DNA of 64,000 nucleotides from Bradyrhizobium sp. G127 (GTDB lineage: Bacteria; Pseudomonadota; Alphaproteobacteria; Rhizobiales; Xanthobacteraceae): positions 1,116,001 to 1,180,000 of the forward strand of contig NZ_JAKFGN010000002.1 of the NCBI RefSeq assembly GCF_021502575.1, given 5' to 3'. Below the pieces are notes generated by a model. That model was given only the letters and a program-made list of their open reading frames with translations. It did not search any database and had not been told where the DNA came from. Shown here in pieces: positions 34,319 to 42,604 of the stretch. A program made the translations under genes and the position numbers. Within the stretch, counting starts at the first letter, position 1. Every line of letters starts with the position of its first letter.

Positions 34319-35374
34319 ATGAAACGACTATTGATGATAGGAGCTACGCTGATGCTGGCATGTATGCCGGCGCAAGCGCAGACGATGGTAAAAGTGAAGG
34401 CCGGCATGGTCACCGGCATCGACCAGATCGGATTGCCGATCGCGCTGGAACGAGGTTTCTTCGAAAAGAACGGACTCGACGTCACCATTGCCCGGCCCTA
34501 CGCCACCGGCGTCGATGCGCTGAATGCGCTTCAGGCCGGGGAAAGCGAAATCGTTCAGGTCGGCGTGCCGATGATCGGCGCCGTCCTGCGCGGCATGGAC
34601 CTGGTTGCACTCGGCAACTACAGCGGCAACGCGACCAAGGCCGGTTCCGATGCCACCATGGCCGTCATCGCCCGCGAGGGAGCCGGCATCGTCAAGGGCG
34701 ACCTCGCCAGCCTGAAGGGCAAAAAGATCGCGGCCTCGTTTGGCACTATCAATCATCTCTATATTCTGGCGATCCTCGAGAAGGCCGGCCTGAAGCCTGA
34801 CGACGTGACGCTGGTAAACACGCCGCCACCGGATATGACGGTCGCGCTGCTCGCCAAGGGCATCGACGCATTCTCGGCGTGGGATCCATGGCCGATCGTC
34901 GCCGGCAAGGATATTCCGGGCTCGATCGAGGTCATCCGCGGTGGCGACGTGATTTCCTATCTCGGCTTCAATGTCGCCCTGCGTCCGTGGGTCGAGAAGA
35001 ACGGCGAGACCATCGAGAAATTCCTCGCCGCAGTATCCGAAGCGGATCAGTGGATGCGCAAGAATCCGAAGTTGGCTGCCGGCATCGCAACCCGCTGGAT
35101 TCCCGGCCTCAAGCCGGAAGTCGCCGAAGCCGCGATGCAGTTCAATATCCAGCAGGCGGACCGTCGCCTGTCGGCGAATAACTACCGCGCGCTCTGGAGT
35201 GCGGAGGATCGTCTGGCACGGCTGGGCATCCTTAAGTCGACGTTCGACGTCAACAAGCACATCGAGCCGAAGCACATCCTGAAGGTGATGAAAGACAAGC
35301 CGGAATTGTTCGTCGATCTACCGCCGATTCCGGCGAATGTCGCGATCGGGCCGGACTACACGTTCAAGCCTTGA
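34319..35374 (+). CDS. NMT1/SsuA-like periplasmic binding protein
   Basis: 351 aa with a Sec signal (MKRLLMIGATLMLACMPAQA, cleavage near AQAQT). The mature part begins VKVKAGMVTGIDQIGLPIAL, with ERGFFEKNGLDVTIARPY and AFSAWDPWP, as in nitrate/sulfonate/taurine/pyrimidine-precursor binding proteins. It supplies ligand to the two permeases and ATPase just upstream. The ligand is unknown; the cupin/SDR context suggests an aromatic or keto acid rather than a sulfonate. Confidence 0.93.
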   Translation: MKRLLMIGATLMLACMPAQAQTMVKVKAGMVTGIDQIGLPIALERGFFEKNGLDVTIARPYATGVDALNALQAGESEIVQVGVPMIGAVLRGMDLVALGNYSGNATKAGSDATMAVIAREGAGIVKGDLASLKGKKIAASFGTINHLYILAILEKAGLKPDDVTLVNTPPPDMTVALLAKGIDAFSAWDPWPIVAGKDIPGSIEVIRGGDVISYLGFNVALRPWVEKNGETIEKFLAAVSEADQWMRKNPKLAAGIATRWIPGLKPEVAEAAMQFNIQQADRRLSANNYRALWSAEDRLARLGILKSTFDVNKHIEPKHILKVMKDKPELFVDLPPIPANVAIGPDYTFKP

Positions 35375-35393
35375 GATTTAGGAACTTAAAAAG

Positions 35394-35420
35394 CGGCGGG
35401 CGACCTGGGTTCGCCCGCCG
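35394..35420. terminator. Bidirectional intrinsic terminator between convergent operons
   Basis: CGGCGGGCGA (35394-35403) pairs with TCGCCCGCCG (35411-35420) around a 7-nt loop. The minus-strand transcript continues into CTTTTTAAG, the plus-strand one into a T-rich stretch. It lies between the binding-protein stop (35374) and the aldehyde dehydrogenase stop (35436), so it can end both units. Confidence 0.8.
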
Positions 35421-35435
35421 GTTCTATTTGTTTGA

Positions 35436-36908
35436 TCAGATCCCGCCCATGCAGAGATACTTGATCTCGAGGTAATCCTCGATGCCGTACTTAGAGCCTT
35501 CGCGGCCGTTGCCGCTTTCCTTCACACCGCCGAACGGCGCAATCTCTGTTGAGATGATGCCTTCGTTGATGCCGACCATCCCGTATTCCAGCGCCTCGGC
35601 AACGCGCCAGACCCGTCCAATGTCGCGTCCGTAGAAATACGCCGCAAGACCGAACTCGGTATCATTGGCCAGCTGGATAGCTTCTTCTTCGGTCTTGAAG
35701 CGGAACACCGGCGCGACGGGGCCGAAGGTTTCCTCGCGGAAGATCAGCATGTCCGGTGTGGTGCCGGTCAGCACCGTCGGCTCATAGAAGGTGCGACCCA
35801 GCGCATGGCGATGGCCGCCCACCGCCAACTTCGCGCCCTTTGAGGTTGCGTCGTTGATATGCTCCTCGACCTTCTCGACCGCAGCCATGTTGATCAACGG
35901 CCCGATGGTGACGCCCTCGCCGAAGCCATCGCCGACTTTCAGATCGCGCACTGCCTTCGAAAGTGCCTCGACAAATTTGTCGTAGATCTTGTCCTGCGCG
36001 AAGATGCGGTTGACGCAGACGCAGGTCTGGCCGGCATTGCGGTACTTCGAGGCCATGGCACCCTTAACAGCCGCATCGATGTCTGCGTCATCGAACACGA
36101 TGAACGGTGCGTTGCCGCCCAGCTCCATCGAGGTGCGCTTCACTGTAGAGGCACTCTGCTCCATCAATTTCTTGCCGATTTCGGTGGAGCCGGTGAACGT
36201 CACTTTGCGGATAATGGGATTCGAGGTCATTTCGCCGCCGATGGCTGCCGCCGATCCGGTGATCACGGAGAAAACACCTTTCGGCACACCGGCCCGCTCG
36301 GCCAGCACCGCCAGCGCCAGCGCCGACAGCGGCGTCTGGCTCGCAGGCTTCACTACCATGGTGCAGCCGGCGGCCAGCGCCGGACCCGCTTTGCGCGTGA
36401 TCATCGCCGCCGGAAAATTCCACGGCGTGATCGCCGCGCAGACACCGATCGGCTGCTTCAGCACCACGATGCGTCGATCCGCGCTAAACGGCGGAATGGT
36501 GTCGCCATAGATGCGCTTGCCTTCCTCGGCGAACCACTCGATAAAGCTCGCGGCATAAGCGATCTCGCCGCGGCTCTCCGCCATCGGCTTGCCCTGCTCC
36601 GCCGTCATGATCATGGCAAGGTCTTCCTGATTGACCATCATCAGGTCGAACCACTTGCGCAGGATCGTCGCACGCTCCTTTGCGGTCTTCGCGCGCCAGG
36701 CCGGCAGCGCCGCGTTGGCCTGCTCGATGGCGCGCTTCGTCTCGGCCACGCCCATGTTCGGCACGCTGCCGACGATTGCGCCATTCGCCGGATTATCGAC
36801 CTTGATCATGCCGCCGCCGTCAGCGGCAACCCATTCGCCGTTGACATAACAGGCGTCGCGGAGCAGCGACGGGTCTTTCAGGGTAAGCTTAGCGACCTTG
36901 TCCAGCAT
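35436..36908 (-). CDS. gabD: Succinate-semialdehyde dehydrogenase-like NAD(P) aldehyde dehydrogenase
   Basis: 490 aa. The active-site Cys is C296 in NAGQTCVCVN and the general base Glu is E262 in MELGGNAPF; ITPWNFP and FTGSTEIGKK mark the cofactor site. The paired GQTCVC cysteines are typical of GabD-type enzymes. It would oxidise succinate semialdehyde or a similar aldehyde to the acid. Last gene of the seven-gene catabolic operon, 1 nt after the ligase stop. The exact aldehyde in this pathway is not proven. Confidence 0.88.
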   Translation of the reverse strand: MLDKVAKLTLKDPSLLRDACYVNGEWVAADGGGMIKVDNPANGAIVGSVPNMGVAETKRAIEQANAALPAWRAKTAKERATILRKWFDLMMVNQEDLAMIMTAEQGKPMAESRGEIAYAASFIEWFAEEGKRIYGDTIPPFSADRRIVVLKQPIGVCAAITPWNFPAAMITRKAGPALAAGCTMVVKPASQTPLSALALAVLAERAGVPKGVFSVITGSAAAIGGEMTSNPIIRKVTFTGSTEIGKKLMEQSASTVKRTSMELGGNAPFIVFDDADIDAAVKGAMASKYRNAGQTCVCVNRIFAQDKIYDKFVEALSKAVRDLKVGDGFGEGVTIGPLINMAAVEKVEEHINDATSKGAKLAVGGHRHALGRTFYEPTVLTGTTPDMLIFREETFGPVAPVFRFKTEEEAIQLANDTEFGLAAYFYGRDIGRVWRVAEALEYGMVGINEGIISTEIAPFGGVKESGNGREGSKYGIEDYLEIKYLCMGGI

Positions 36909-36909
36909 G

Positions 36910-38475
36910 TTAAGAAGCCTTGTTGATTGGCGCGACCAGGGTTTCGCGCAGTTTGAAGCGAATGATCTTTCCCGACCCGGTGCGCGGAATTTCGGTCACG
37001 AAGTGCACCGAGAACGGCACCTTATAGGAAGACAGATGCCCCCGGCAGTGTTCCAGAATGTCTTTTGTTTCGATTCCGGTTCCCTCGCGGGCGACAACGA
37101 ACAAAGCCGGAACTTCGCCCAGGTGCTCATGGGGGATGCCCACCACCGCGCTATCGATAATGTCTTCAATGACGTTCACGACTTCCTCGATCTCGGCCGG
37201 AGCAATGTTCTGGCCGCCGCGAATAATGAGTTCCTTCAGCCGGCCCGTGATGGTCAGAAAACCGTTGGCGTCGCTCCGGGCCAGATCGCCAGTGTGGTAC
37301 CAGCCCTTGCGCAGCGCTGACGCGGTTTCCTCGGGCTTGTTGTGATACCCGCTCATGAGGTTGGGCCCGCGGACAATCAACTCGCCTTCCTCGCCGATGG
37401 CAGCATCCTCACCGTTCGCCGGCGATACGATACGGACGGCAAGTCCAGGCAGCGGCAATCCGCAGGATCCCATCACACGCTCTCCGACCGGCCAGTTCAT
37501 CGTGACCATGGTCGATGTCTCGGTAATTCCGTAACCGTCGAGCAGCTTGATGCCGAAACGGGATTCGAATTCGCGGTTCAGCGTCGCGGGCATGATCGCG
37601 CCGGCCGACATGCTCAGCCGCAGGTTCGGCAGTTTCAAGCCGGGCTCGGCCTTTGTTGCCTCAAGGAAGTAGTGGAACATGGTCGGCACGCCTGGAAACA
37701 CCGTAAACTCGCCGCTACTCAGCAGGCGCACGGCATCGGTCGTGGAGTATTTCTCCATGATATATTCGGTTGCGCCGACCGCCAGAATGCTCAGCACCGA
37801 GAGATTGAGCGCATACGAATGAAACAGCGGCAGCGGCGAGAGAACAACGTCGCTCTCGGACAATCCGGCAATCGGCGCCCAGCACGCGGCCGTAACCCAC
37901 AACATGCTGTGAACCGAGAGCAGCACGCCCTTGGCGCGGCCGGTGGTGCCTGACGTGTAGATGATAAAGGCTGGCTTGAAAATATCCGATGGATCGCGCG
38001 GTGAGGACTTCGGCGCGGTTGTCGCGAGTTGTTCATACCGCAGCGTACCGGCAGACGTTGGCCCTTGCCCGGTCAGGATCGTCAGCTTGAGGTCCGGCGC
38101 GTCCTGCTTCAACTTCGTGATCAACGATGCGCGTTCGTCGGTCGCGATGATCGCCGTGCAGCCCGCATCCTGAAGCCGATATAGTACCTCGGATTCGGTA
38201 GCCTCATAACTGATGGGCACACCGATGGCACCGGCACGGTTGATTGCGAAACAGCTTTCGATCCAGGCCACCGAGTTTGGAAGGAAGATGGCAATCTTGT
38301 CGCCCGGCTGAACGCCGTTGTCAGCCAGATGTCCCGCGACATTGGCCGTACGTGCAGCAAGCTCGCCGTACGTCACCGTGGTCGATGCGTCGCGATAGGC
38401 CGGTTTCGATCCGCGCGCATCCGCGTGGCGGCGGAGCAACGCCGGGATCGAAGCGATCAGGTTTGTCTGGAGCAT
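36910..38475 (-). CDS. AMP-forming acyl-CoA synthetase/ligase
   Basis: 521 aa from ATG 38475, with GGGAGGAG directly upstream. ANL-family motifs: AFIIYTSGTTGRAKGV (P-loop), DGYGITETS (motif 2), YHTGDLARSDANGFLTITGR, and RTGSGKIIRF with the catalytic Lys. It activates a carboxylic acid to its CoA thioester with ATP. Neighbouring crotonase, thioesterase and SDR genes make an acid entering a CoA-linked degradation route likely. The acid cannot be named. Confidence 0.92.
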   Translation of the reverse strand: MLQTNLIASIPALLRRHADARGSKPAYRDASTTVTYGELAARTANVAGHLADNGVQPGDKIAIFLPNSVAWIESCFAINRAGAIGVPISYEATESEVLYRLQDAGCTAIIATDERASLITKLKQDAPDLKLTILTGQGPTSAGTLRYEQLATTAPKSSPRDPSDIFKPAFIIYTSGTTGRAKGVLLSVHSMLWVTAACWAPIAGLSESDVVLSPLPLFHSYALNLSVLSILAVGATEYIMEKYSTTDAVRLLSSGEFTVFPGVPTMFHYFLEATKAEPGLKLPNLRLSMSAGAIMPATLNREFESRFGIKLLDGYGITETSTMVTMNWPVGERVMGSCGLPLPGLAVRIVSPANGEDAAIGEEGELIVRGPNLMSGYHNKPEETASALRKGWYHTGDLARSDANGFLTITGRLKELIIRGGQNIAPAEIEEVVNVIEDIIDSAVVGIPHEHLGEVPALFVVAREGTGIETKDILEHCRGHLSSYKVPFSVHFVTEIPRTGSGKIIRFKLRETLVAPINKAS

Positions 38476-38500
38476 AGTCTCCTCCCTTCCTTGCTTTCCA

Positions 38501-39253
38501 TCAGACCATGCTGAACCCGCCGCTGATGCTGATGGTCTGCCCCGTGATCCATCCGCCATGTTTGGAGGACAGCAGGGTCACCATCGGCGCGATGTCGGAC
38601 GGAAATCCGAGGCGGCGCAGCGGGTAGAGTTTTGTCAGCTTGTCGCGGTTGGCGTTGACCCAGTCGAGATCATGCGGCGTCTCCACCAGACCCAGCGAGA
38701 TCGTGTTCGCGGTGACCCCGAAGCGGCCCATCTCGCGCGCCAGCGATTTCATCAGCGCGATGACGCCGCCGCGTGCCGCCGCCACGATCGCCAGACCCGA
38801 TTCCCCGACGCGCGAGGAATCGCCCACCAGTGCGATGATCCGGCCGTCCCCCGCCTTCTCAAGATGCGGCGCCGCCGCCTTGGAAATATGAATCGCGCCA
38901 TAGAGGCAGATATCGATCTGCTTCTTCCACTCGTCCGGCGTAGTCTCCACAAACCGGTTGCGCAGCGCGACGCCGGCGTTGTTCACGACAATATTCAGTC
39001 CGCCGAGGTCGGATACGACTTTGGCGACCATCGCTTGTACTTCTTCAAAGTTGGCGACGTCGGCCTTGTAAGCGATAGCCTTGCCGCCGGCCTTCTCGAT
39101 CTCGGCCACCACGGCTGCGGCGCGTTCGCGCGAGCCATTATAATTGACGGCAACGGCTGCGCCCTCCGCCGCAAGGCTGAGTGCAATTTCACGGCCGACA
39201 TCGCGGCCGGCGCCAGTGACGAGAGCAACCTTGCCCTTCAGATGCATATCCAT
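38501..39253 (-). CDS. SDR-family protein with a degenerate catalytic motif
   Basis: 250 aa from ATG 39253, with GAGGAC 9 nt upstream. The fold is clearly SDR: VALVTGAGRDVG (residues 9-20), NNAGV and the C-terminal ITGQTISISGG. The YxxxK catalytic pair is missing: the aligned stretch LAIVAAARGGVIAL has Val157 and Arg161 in place of Tyr and Lys. It is therefore either a non-classical enzyme or a binding/accessory protein. It lies between the ligase and the metallo-beta-lactamase gene in one operon. Confidence 0.85.
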   Translation of the reverse strand: MDMHLKGKVALVTGAGRDVGREIALSLAAEGAAVAVNYNGSRERAAAVVAEIEKAGGKAIAYKADVANFEEVQAMVAKVVSDLGGLNIVVNNAGVALRNRFVETTPDEWKKQIDICLYGAIHISKAAAPHLEKAGDGRIIALVGDSSRVGESGLAIVAAARGGVIALMKSLAREMGRFGVTANTISLGLVETPHDLDWVNANRDKLTKLYPLRRLGFPSDIAPMVTLLSSKHGGWITGQTISISGGFSMV

Positions 39254-39308
39254 TTTTATTGTCCTCAACGGTTGTTTTTGTGTGCGATTTCAGTCCGAGC
39301 TACGGCCG

Positions 39309-40070
39309 TTAGTCGTAGGCCTCCATGCCCTTGCGCAGGGAATCCCACTGCGCGCTGTCGTGGCTGCAAATAATCGTCCCGCCTGCCTTTTCGATACGCC
39401 GGATTTCAGCAAACGATTGCAGGAATTGGTCGATGTTCTTGGTATTCTTCGGTACGATCTCCTGATCGAGATTGGCGCGAACGCTGAGAGCGTCGGACGC
39501 CAGCAAGAACTCGCCGCTGCGATCGAGCTTCACCAGCGCACCGAGGGTGCCGGGCGTATGGCCGGGCAGCGGAATGAGCGTGATCTTGCCGTCACCGAAC
39601 AGATCAGTCTGCTGCTCGATCACCTTCATCGGGATCGGATGATCCCAGTCGGCGGAGAAATAGCCGCTATTCAAGGCATCCGGCGCTTTCGCCGCTTCCA
39701 GCTCGCGCGCGTGCACAACGATGGTCGATTTCCTGAAGAACTCGTTACAGCCGCAATGATCAGTGTGAAGATGCGAGCAGACAACAACGTCAATGTCGTC
39801 CGGCCCGAGACCAACCGCCTTGAGCCCGGTCAGGACGTTTTCGCCCGGCGGCATGATCGGCGCCATGTATTTCGCAAGACCGCCCCACCGGCCTTCGGGA
39901 TTCTCCGCAATCGTAGGATGACAGCCGGTGTCGAACAGCACATTGCCCTGGGCATGCCGCATCAGCATGCACGACACCGGGAGCTCAATCATCTCGCGGC
40001 GATCGGCATCCGGAAAATAGATGCTCTTCTTCATGCGAAGCCGACCACCCGACAGAACATGCATTTTCAT
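39309..40070 (-). CDS. Metallo-beta-lactamase-fold hydrolase, N-acyl homoserine lactonase-like
   Basis: 253 aa. Dinuclear zinc motif HLHTDHCG (residues 100-107), plus later metal-site segments PGHTPGTLG and LLASDALS. The layout matches the AHL-lactonase (AiiA-like) subgroup. In this operon it more likely opens a lactone intermediate of the degraded compound than a quorum signal. Ten nt separate it from the crotonase gene. Confidence 0.87.
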   Translation of the reverse strand: MKMHVLSGGRLRMKKSIYFPDADRREMIELPVSCMLMRHAQGNVLFDTGCHPTIAENPEGRWGGLAKYMAPIMPPGENVLTGLKAVGLGPDDIDVVVCSHLHTDHCGCNEFFRKSTIVVHARELEAAKAPDALNSGYFSADWDHPIPMKVIEQQTDLFGDGKITLIPLPGHTPGTLGALVKLDRSGEFLLASDALSVRANLDQEIVPKNTKNIDQFLQSFAEIRRIEKAGGTIICSHDSAQWDSLRKGMEAYD

Positions 40071-40079
40071 GACGCTGAC

Positions 40080-40853
40080 TTACCTCCCGCGAAACATTGG
40101 CGGCCGCTTCTCGGCAAATGCCCGGCGGCCTTCTTCGTAATCCTCGCTGGCCGATACGCGATCGATGAAAGCATCAGCGGCCTCCACATCCAGCGCTCCC
40201 GGCCCCATCGACAAGCCAGTTAGAATGCGTTTGGCACCCTCAACCGACAGCGGCGCAAGTTTGGCGATGTCGGTGGCGAAAGCCTTCGCGTCAGCCATAG
40301 GATCGTTCGACACCCGATCGACAAGTCCCATATTCTTGGCATCCACTGCGCTGAAACGATCCGCCGAATAGAGAATGCGCTTGGCATTAGTCAAGCCGAC
40401 CAGCCCCAGCAGGCGTTGCGTGCTGCGGACGCCGTATACGATCGACAACTTCGCGGCGGGAATACCGATCGCCGTGTCGGTGTGCGCATAACGAAAGTCG
40501 CAAGCCATCGACAGATGGCAACCACCGCCCAGGCAGTATCCTTCCAGAACTGCGATAACCGGCTTCGGCGCATTCGCGATGGCATCTGATGATGCATCTA
40601 CGGCCACCTCGTAAGCTTTGCTCTCTGGGACATTGGAGCGAACTTTTGCAAACTCCGAGACATCGGCACCGACGCTGAAATTTCCGCCGGCTCCGGTCAG
40701 GATGATCGCACGCACGTCGGTATCGTGACCCAGTCGCGTGAAAATCTCGGCGATACCTTGCCACATGGCAAGCGTCATGGCATTGCGCAACACTGGCCGG
40801 TTGAGCGTCACCACTGCGACCTTGTCCTGAATGGCAACATCAATATCGGCCAA
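40080..40853 (-). CDS. Crotonase-fold (enoyl-CoA hydratase/isomerase family) protein with altered active site
   Basis: 257 aa. The oxyanion-hole motifs are present: GAGGNFSVGADVSEF and LEGYCLGGGCHLSMACDF. Aligned with mitochondrial enoyl-CoA hydratase, the two catalytic glutamates are His113 (GGGCH) and Ala133 (IPAAKLS), so simple hydration by the usual mechanism is unlikely. Other crotonases use different residues for hydrolysis, dehalogenation or C-C cleavage. It likely acts on the CoA ester made by the operon ligase. Confidence 0.88.
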   Translation of the reverse strand: MADIDVAIQDKVAVVTLNRPVLRNAMTLAMWQGIAEIFTRLGHDTDVRAIILTGAGGNFSVGADVSEFAKVRSNVPESKAYEVAVDASSDAIANAPKPVIAVLEGYCLGGGCHLSMACDFRYAHTDTAIGIPAAKLSIVYGVRSTQRLLGLVGLTNAKRILYSADRFSAVDAKNMGLVDRVSNDPMADAKAFATDIAKLAPLSVEGAKRILTGLSMGPGALDVEAADAFIDRVSASEDYEEGRRAFAEKRPPMFRGR

Positions 40854-40900
40854 ATTCTCTACTCCTGCGAGAGCGCCTGAACGGCGCCCCTCCGAGATTG

Positions 40901-41347
40901 TCAGGTCGCGGCGCGCTGAAGTGGCGCAATTACCGATTTCAGCTTTTCCGGGAGCGGCGTCGGCCGCCCGCTCTCGCGGTCGACATAAACGTGAATGAAA
41001 TGCCCCTGTGCGGACGCGACGTCGTCATCGTCCTTGAACAGGGCGATCTCGTAGCGGATGCTGCTGTTGCCGAGATGACCGACCCGGAGCGCGACATTGA
41101 TCTTCGATGGAAAGCCGATCGAGCTGAAGTAGCGGCAAGTGGTTTCCGCTACCAGGCCTATCACCGGGCTTTTCTCGATGTCGAGGGCACCATTTTCGAT
41201 CAGATACTGGTTCACGATCGTATCGAAGAACGAATAATACATCGTGTTATTCATATGCCGATAGGAATCGTTGTCCATCCAGCGCGTCGTCATGGTCTGG
41301 AAGTACACATAGGCACTTCGATGATCCGGCTTCGGCCGCCCTGTCAT
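40901..41347 (-). CDS. Hot-dog fold acyl-CoA thioesterase (4-hydroxybenzoyl-CoA thioesterase type)
   Basis: 148 aa. The active-site region RWMDNDSYRHMNNTMYYSFF has the conserved Asp and the hot-dog helix of the 4HBT/YbgC group. It hydrolyses an acyl- or aroyl-CoA to the free acid. The start overlaps the Fe-alcohol dehydrogenase stop by 4 bp, so it belongs to the same operon. Confidence 0.9.
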   Translation of the reverse strand: MTGRPKPDHRSAYVYFQTMTTRWMDNDSYRHMNNTMYYSFFDTIVNQYLIENGALDIEKSPVIGLVAETTCRYFSSIGFPSKINVALRVGHLGNSSIRYEIALFKDDDDVASAQGHFIHVYVDRESGRPTPLPEKLKSVIAPLQRAAT

Positions 41348-42495
41348 AGCGACGCCTCGTAGATCGCCAGCGCATCGGCGTGCACGACCTCGCGCGGGTT
41401 ATTGATGAGAAGCCGCGTCTGCTTCATCGCATCATCGGCCAGCATGCCGAGATCATTGTGCCCGATGCCGACGTCACGCAGCCGCGTGGGCAACCCGAGA
41501 TCGACGGGGAGCGCGGAGAGCATTTCGACCAAGGCCTTGGTGCGATCGGCCGAATTTCCCTTGGCGTTCGGCGTCAGGATCGTGGCGAGCTCACCGTAAT
41601 GCTGTTCGGCGGAACTTGCGTTGAAGCGGATGACCTGCGGCAACACCAGCGAGTTGGACAATCCGTGCGGAACATGAAAACGCGCGCCGACCGGATAAGC
41701 CAGCGCATGCACGGCCGCGACCGGCGCATTCGCAAATGCCATGCCGGCGAGCATGGAGCCCAGCAGCATGTTGTGGCGAGCTTCGCGGTTGGTGCCGTTG
41801 CGGCAGGCTTCATGGATGTTGCCGCCGAGCAGCCGCAACGCGTCGCGCGCGAGCGTGTCTGACAGCGGATTCTTCAGGCGCTTGCTGGTATAGGCCTCGA
41901 TGGCATGAACCATCGCGTCGATGCCGGTAGCCGCAGTCACCGCGGGCGGCAATCCAAGCGTCAACTCCGCGTCCAGCACAGCCCAGTCCGGCAGCAGCAC
42001 GGGCGAAACCACGCCCTTCTTCTCGCCCTCGCCGGTCGTGACGATTGAAATCGGCGTGACCTCCGAGCCGGTCCCTGCCGTGGTCGGCGTCAGCACGAGC
42101 GGCAGCCGGCGTCCCTTGACCATGCCGACACCGTAGATGTCGTCGAGCTTTTCCTGTCCCACCGCGAGCAGCGCCACGAGTTTGGCCACATCCATCGAAC
42201 TGCCACCGCCGATCGAGACGACGCCATCGACCTTTGCATCGACGGCCAGCTTGACCGCTGCCTCAATGACATGAACCGGCGGATCGGCCTGAACATCGGT
42301 GAATAACGTAACTCCGACGCCTTGCTGCTCCAGTCCCTGCAACCCGGCCTGCAACAGCCCCGCGCTCTTCACGCCGGGATCGCTGACCAACAGAACCGAG
42401 GTGCAGCCGAGCGACTTCACCAATTCGCCGATGCGTGACGAACTGCCGGGCTCAACCAATATGGATTTGGTGGATTGAAAGACGAAACCCTGCAC
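41344..42495 (-). CDS. Iron-containing alcohol dehydrogenase
   Basis: 383 aa group III (Fe) alcohol dehydrogenase. NAD-binding GGGSSMDVAK, PTTAGTGSEVTPISIV, metal ligands in TGIDAMVHAIEAY and YPVGARFHVPHGLSNS. It interconverts an alcohol and an aldehyde or ketone. With the semialdehyde dehydrogenase at the other end of the operon, a 4-hydroxybutyrate-like to semialdehyde step is possible but not shown. First gene of the operon, with a shared regulatory motif 78 bp upstream. Confidence 0.92.
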   Translation of the reverse strand: MQGFVFQSTKSILVEPGSSSRIGELVKSLGCTSVLLVSDPGVKSAGLLQAGLQGLEQQGVGVTLFTDVQADPPVHVIEAAVKLAVDAKVDGVVSIGGGSSMDVAKLVALLAVGQEKLDDIYGVGMVKGRRLPLVLTPTTAGTGSEVTPISIVTTGEGEKKGVVSPVLLPDWAVLDAELTLGLPPAVTAATGIDAMVHAIEAYTSKRLKNPLSDTLARDALRLLGGNIHEACRNGTNREARHNMLLGSMLAGMAFANAPVAAVHALAYPVGARFHVPHGLSNSLVLPQVIRFNASSAEQHYGELATILTPNAKGNSADRTKALVEMLSALPVDLGLPTRLRDVGIGHNDLGMLADDAMKQTRLLINNPREVVHADALAIYEASL

Positions 42496-42572
42496 TCTGA
42501 ACTCCGTTCAATCTTTAGATCAGCTGGCCTGGAAAGACGCGCGGCAGCGTGCCGCTTCGCCGATCCAGTCAC

Positions 42573-42592
42573 TTGCATAAGTAGACTTATTT
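42573..42592 (+). promoter_or_regulatory. Shared operator-like motif, copy 1 (before the catabolic operon)
   Basis: TTGCATAAGTAGACTTATTT. TTGCAT and TAGACT are invariant in three copies (also 46098-46117 and 52423-52442); copies 1 and 2 agree at 18 of 20 positions. This copy also contains a small palindrome, ATAAGT-AG-ACTTAT (42577-42590). It lies 78 bp upstream of the Fe-alcohol dehydrogenase start and after the livM stop. Confidence 0.75.
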
Positions 42593-42604
42593 AGGCAAAC
42601 GATG

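Noticed and set aside
39309-40070. Dedicated quorum-quenching lactonase
   Set aside because: The fold fits, but the gene is embedded in a catabolic operon and no luxI/luxR gene is nearby, so a pathway lactone is more likely.
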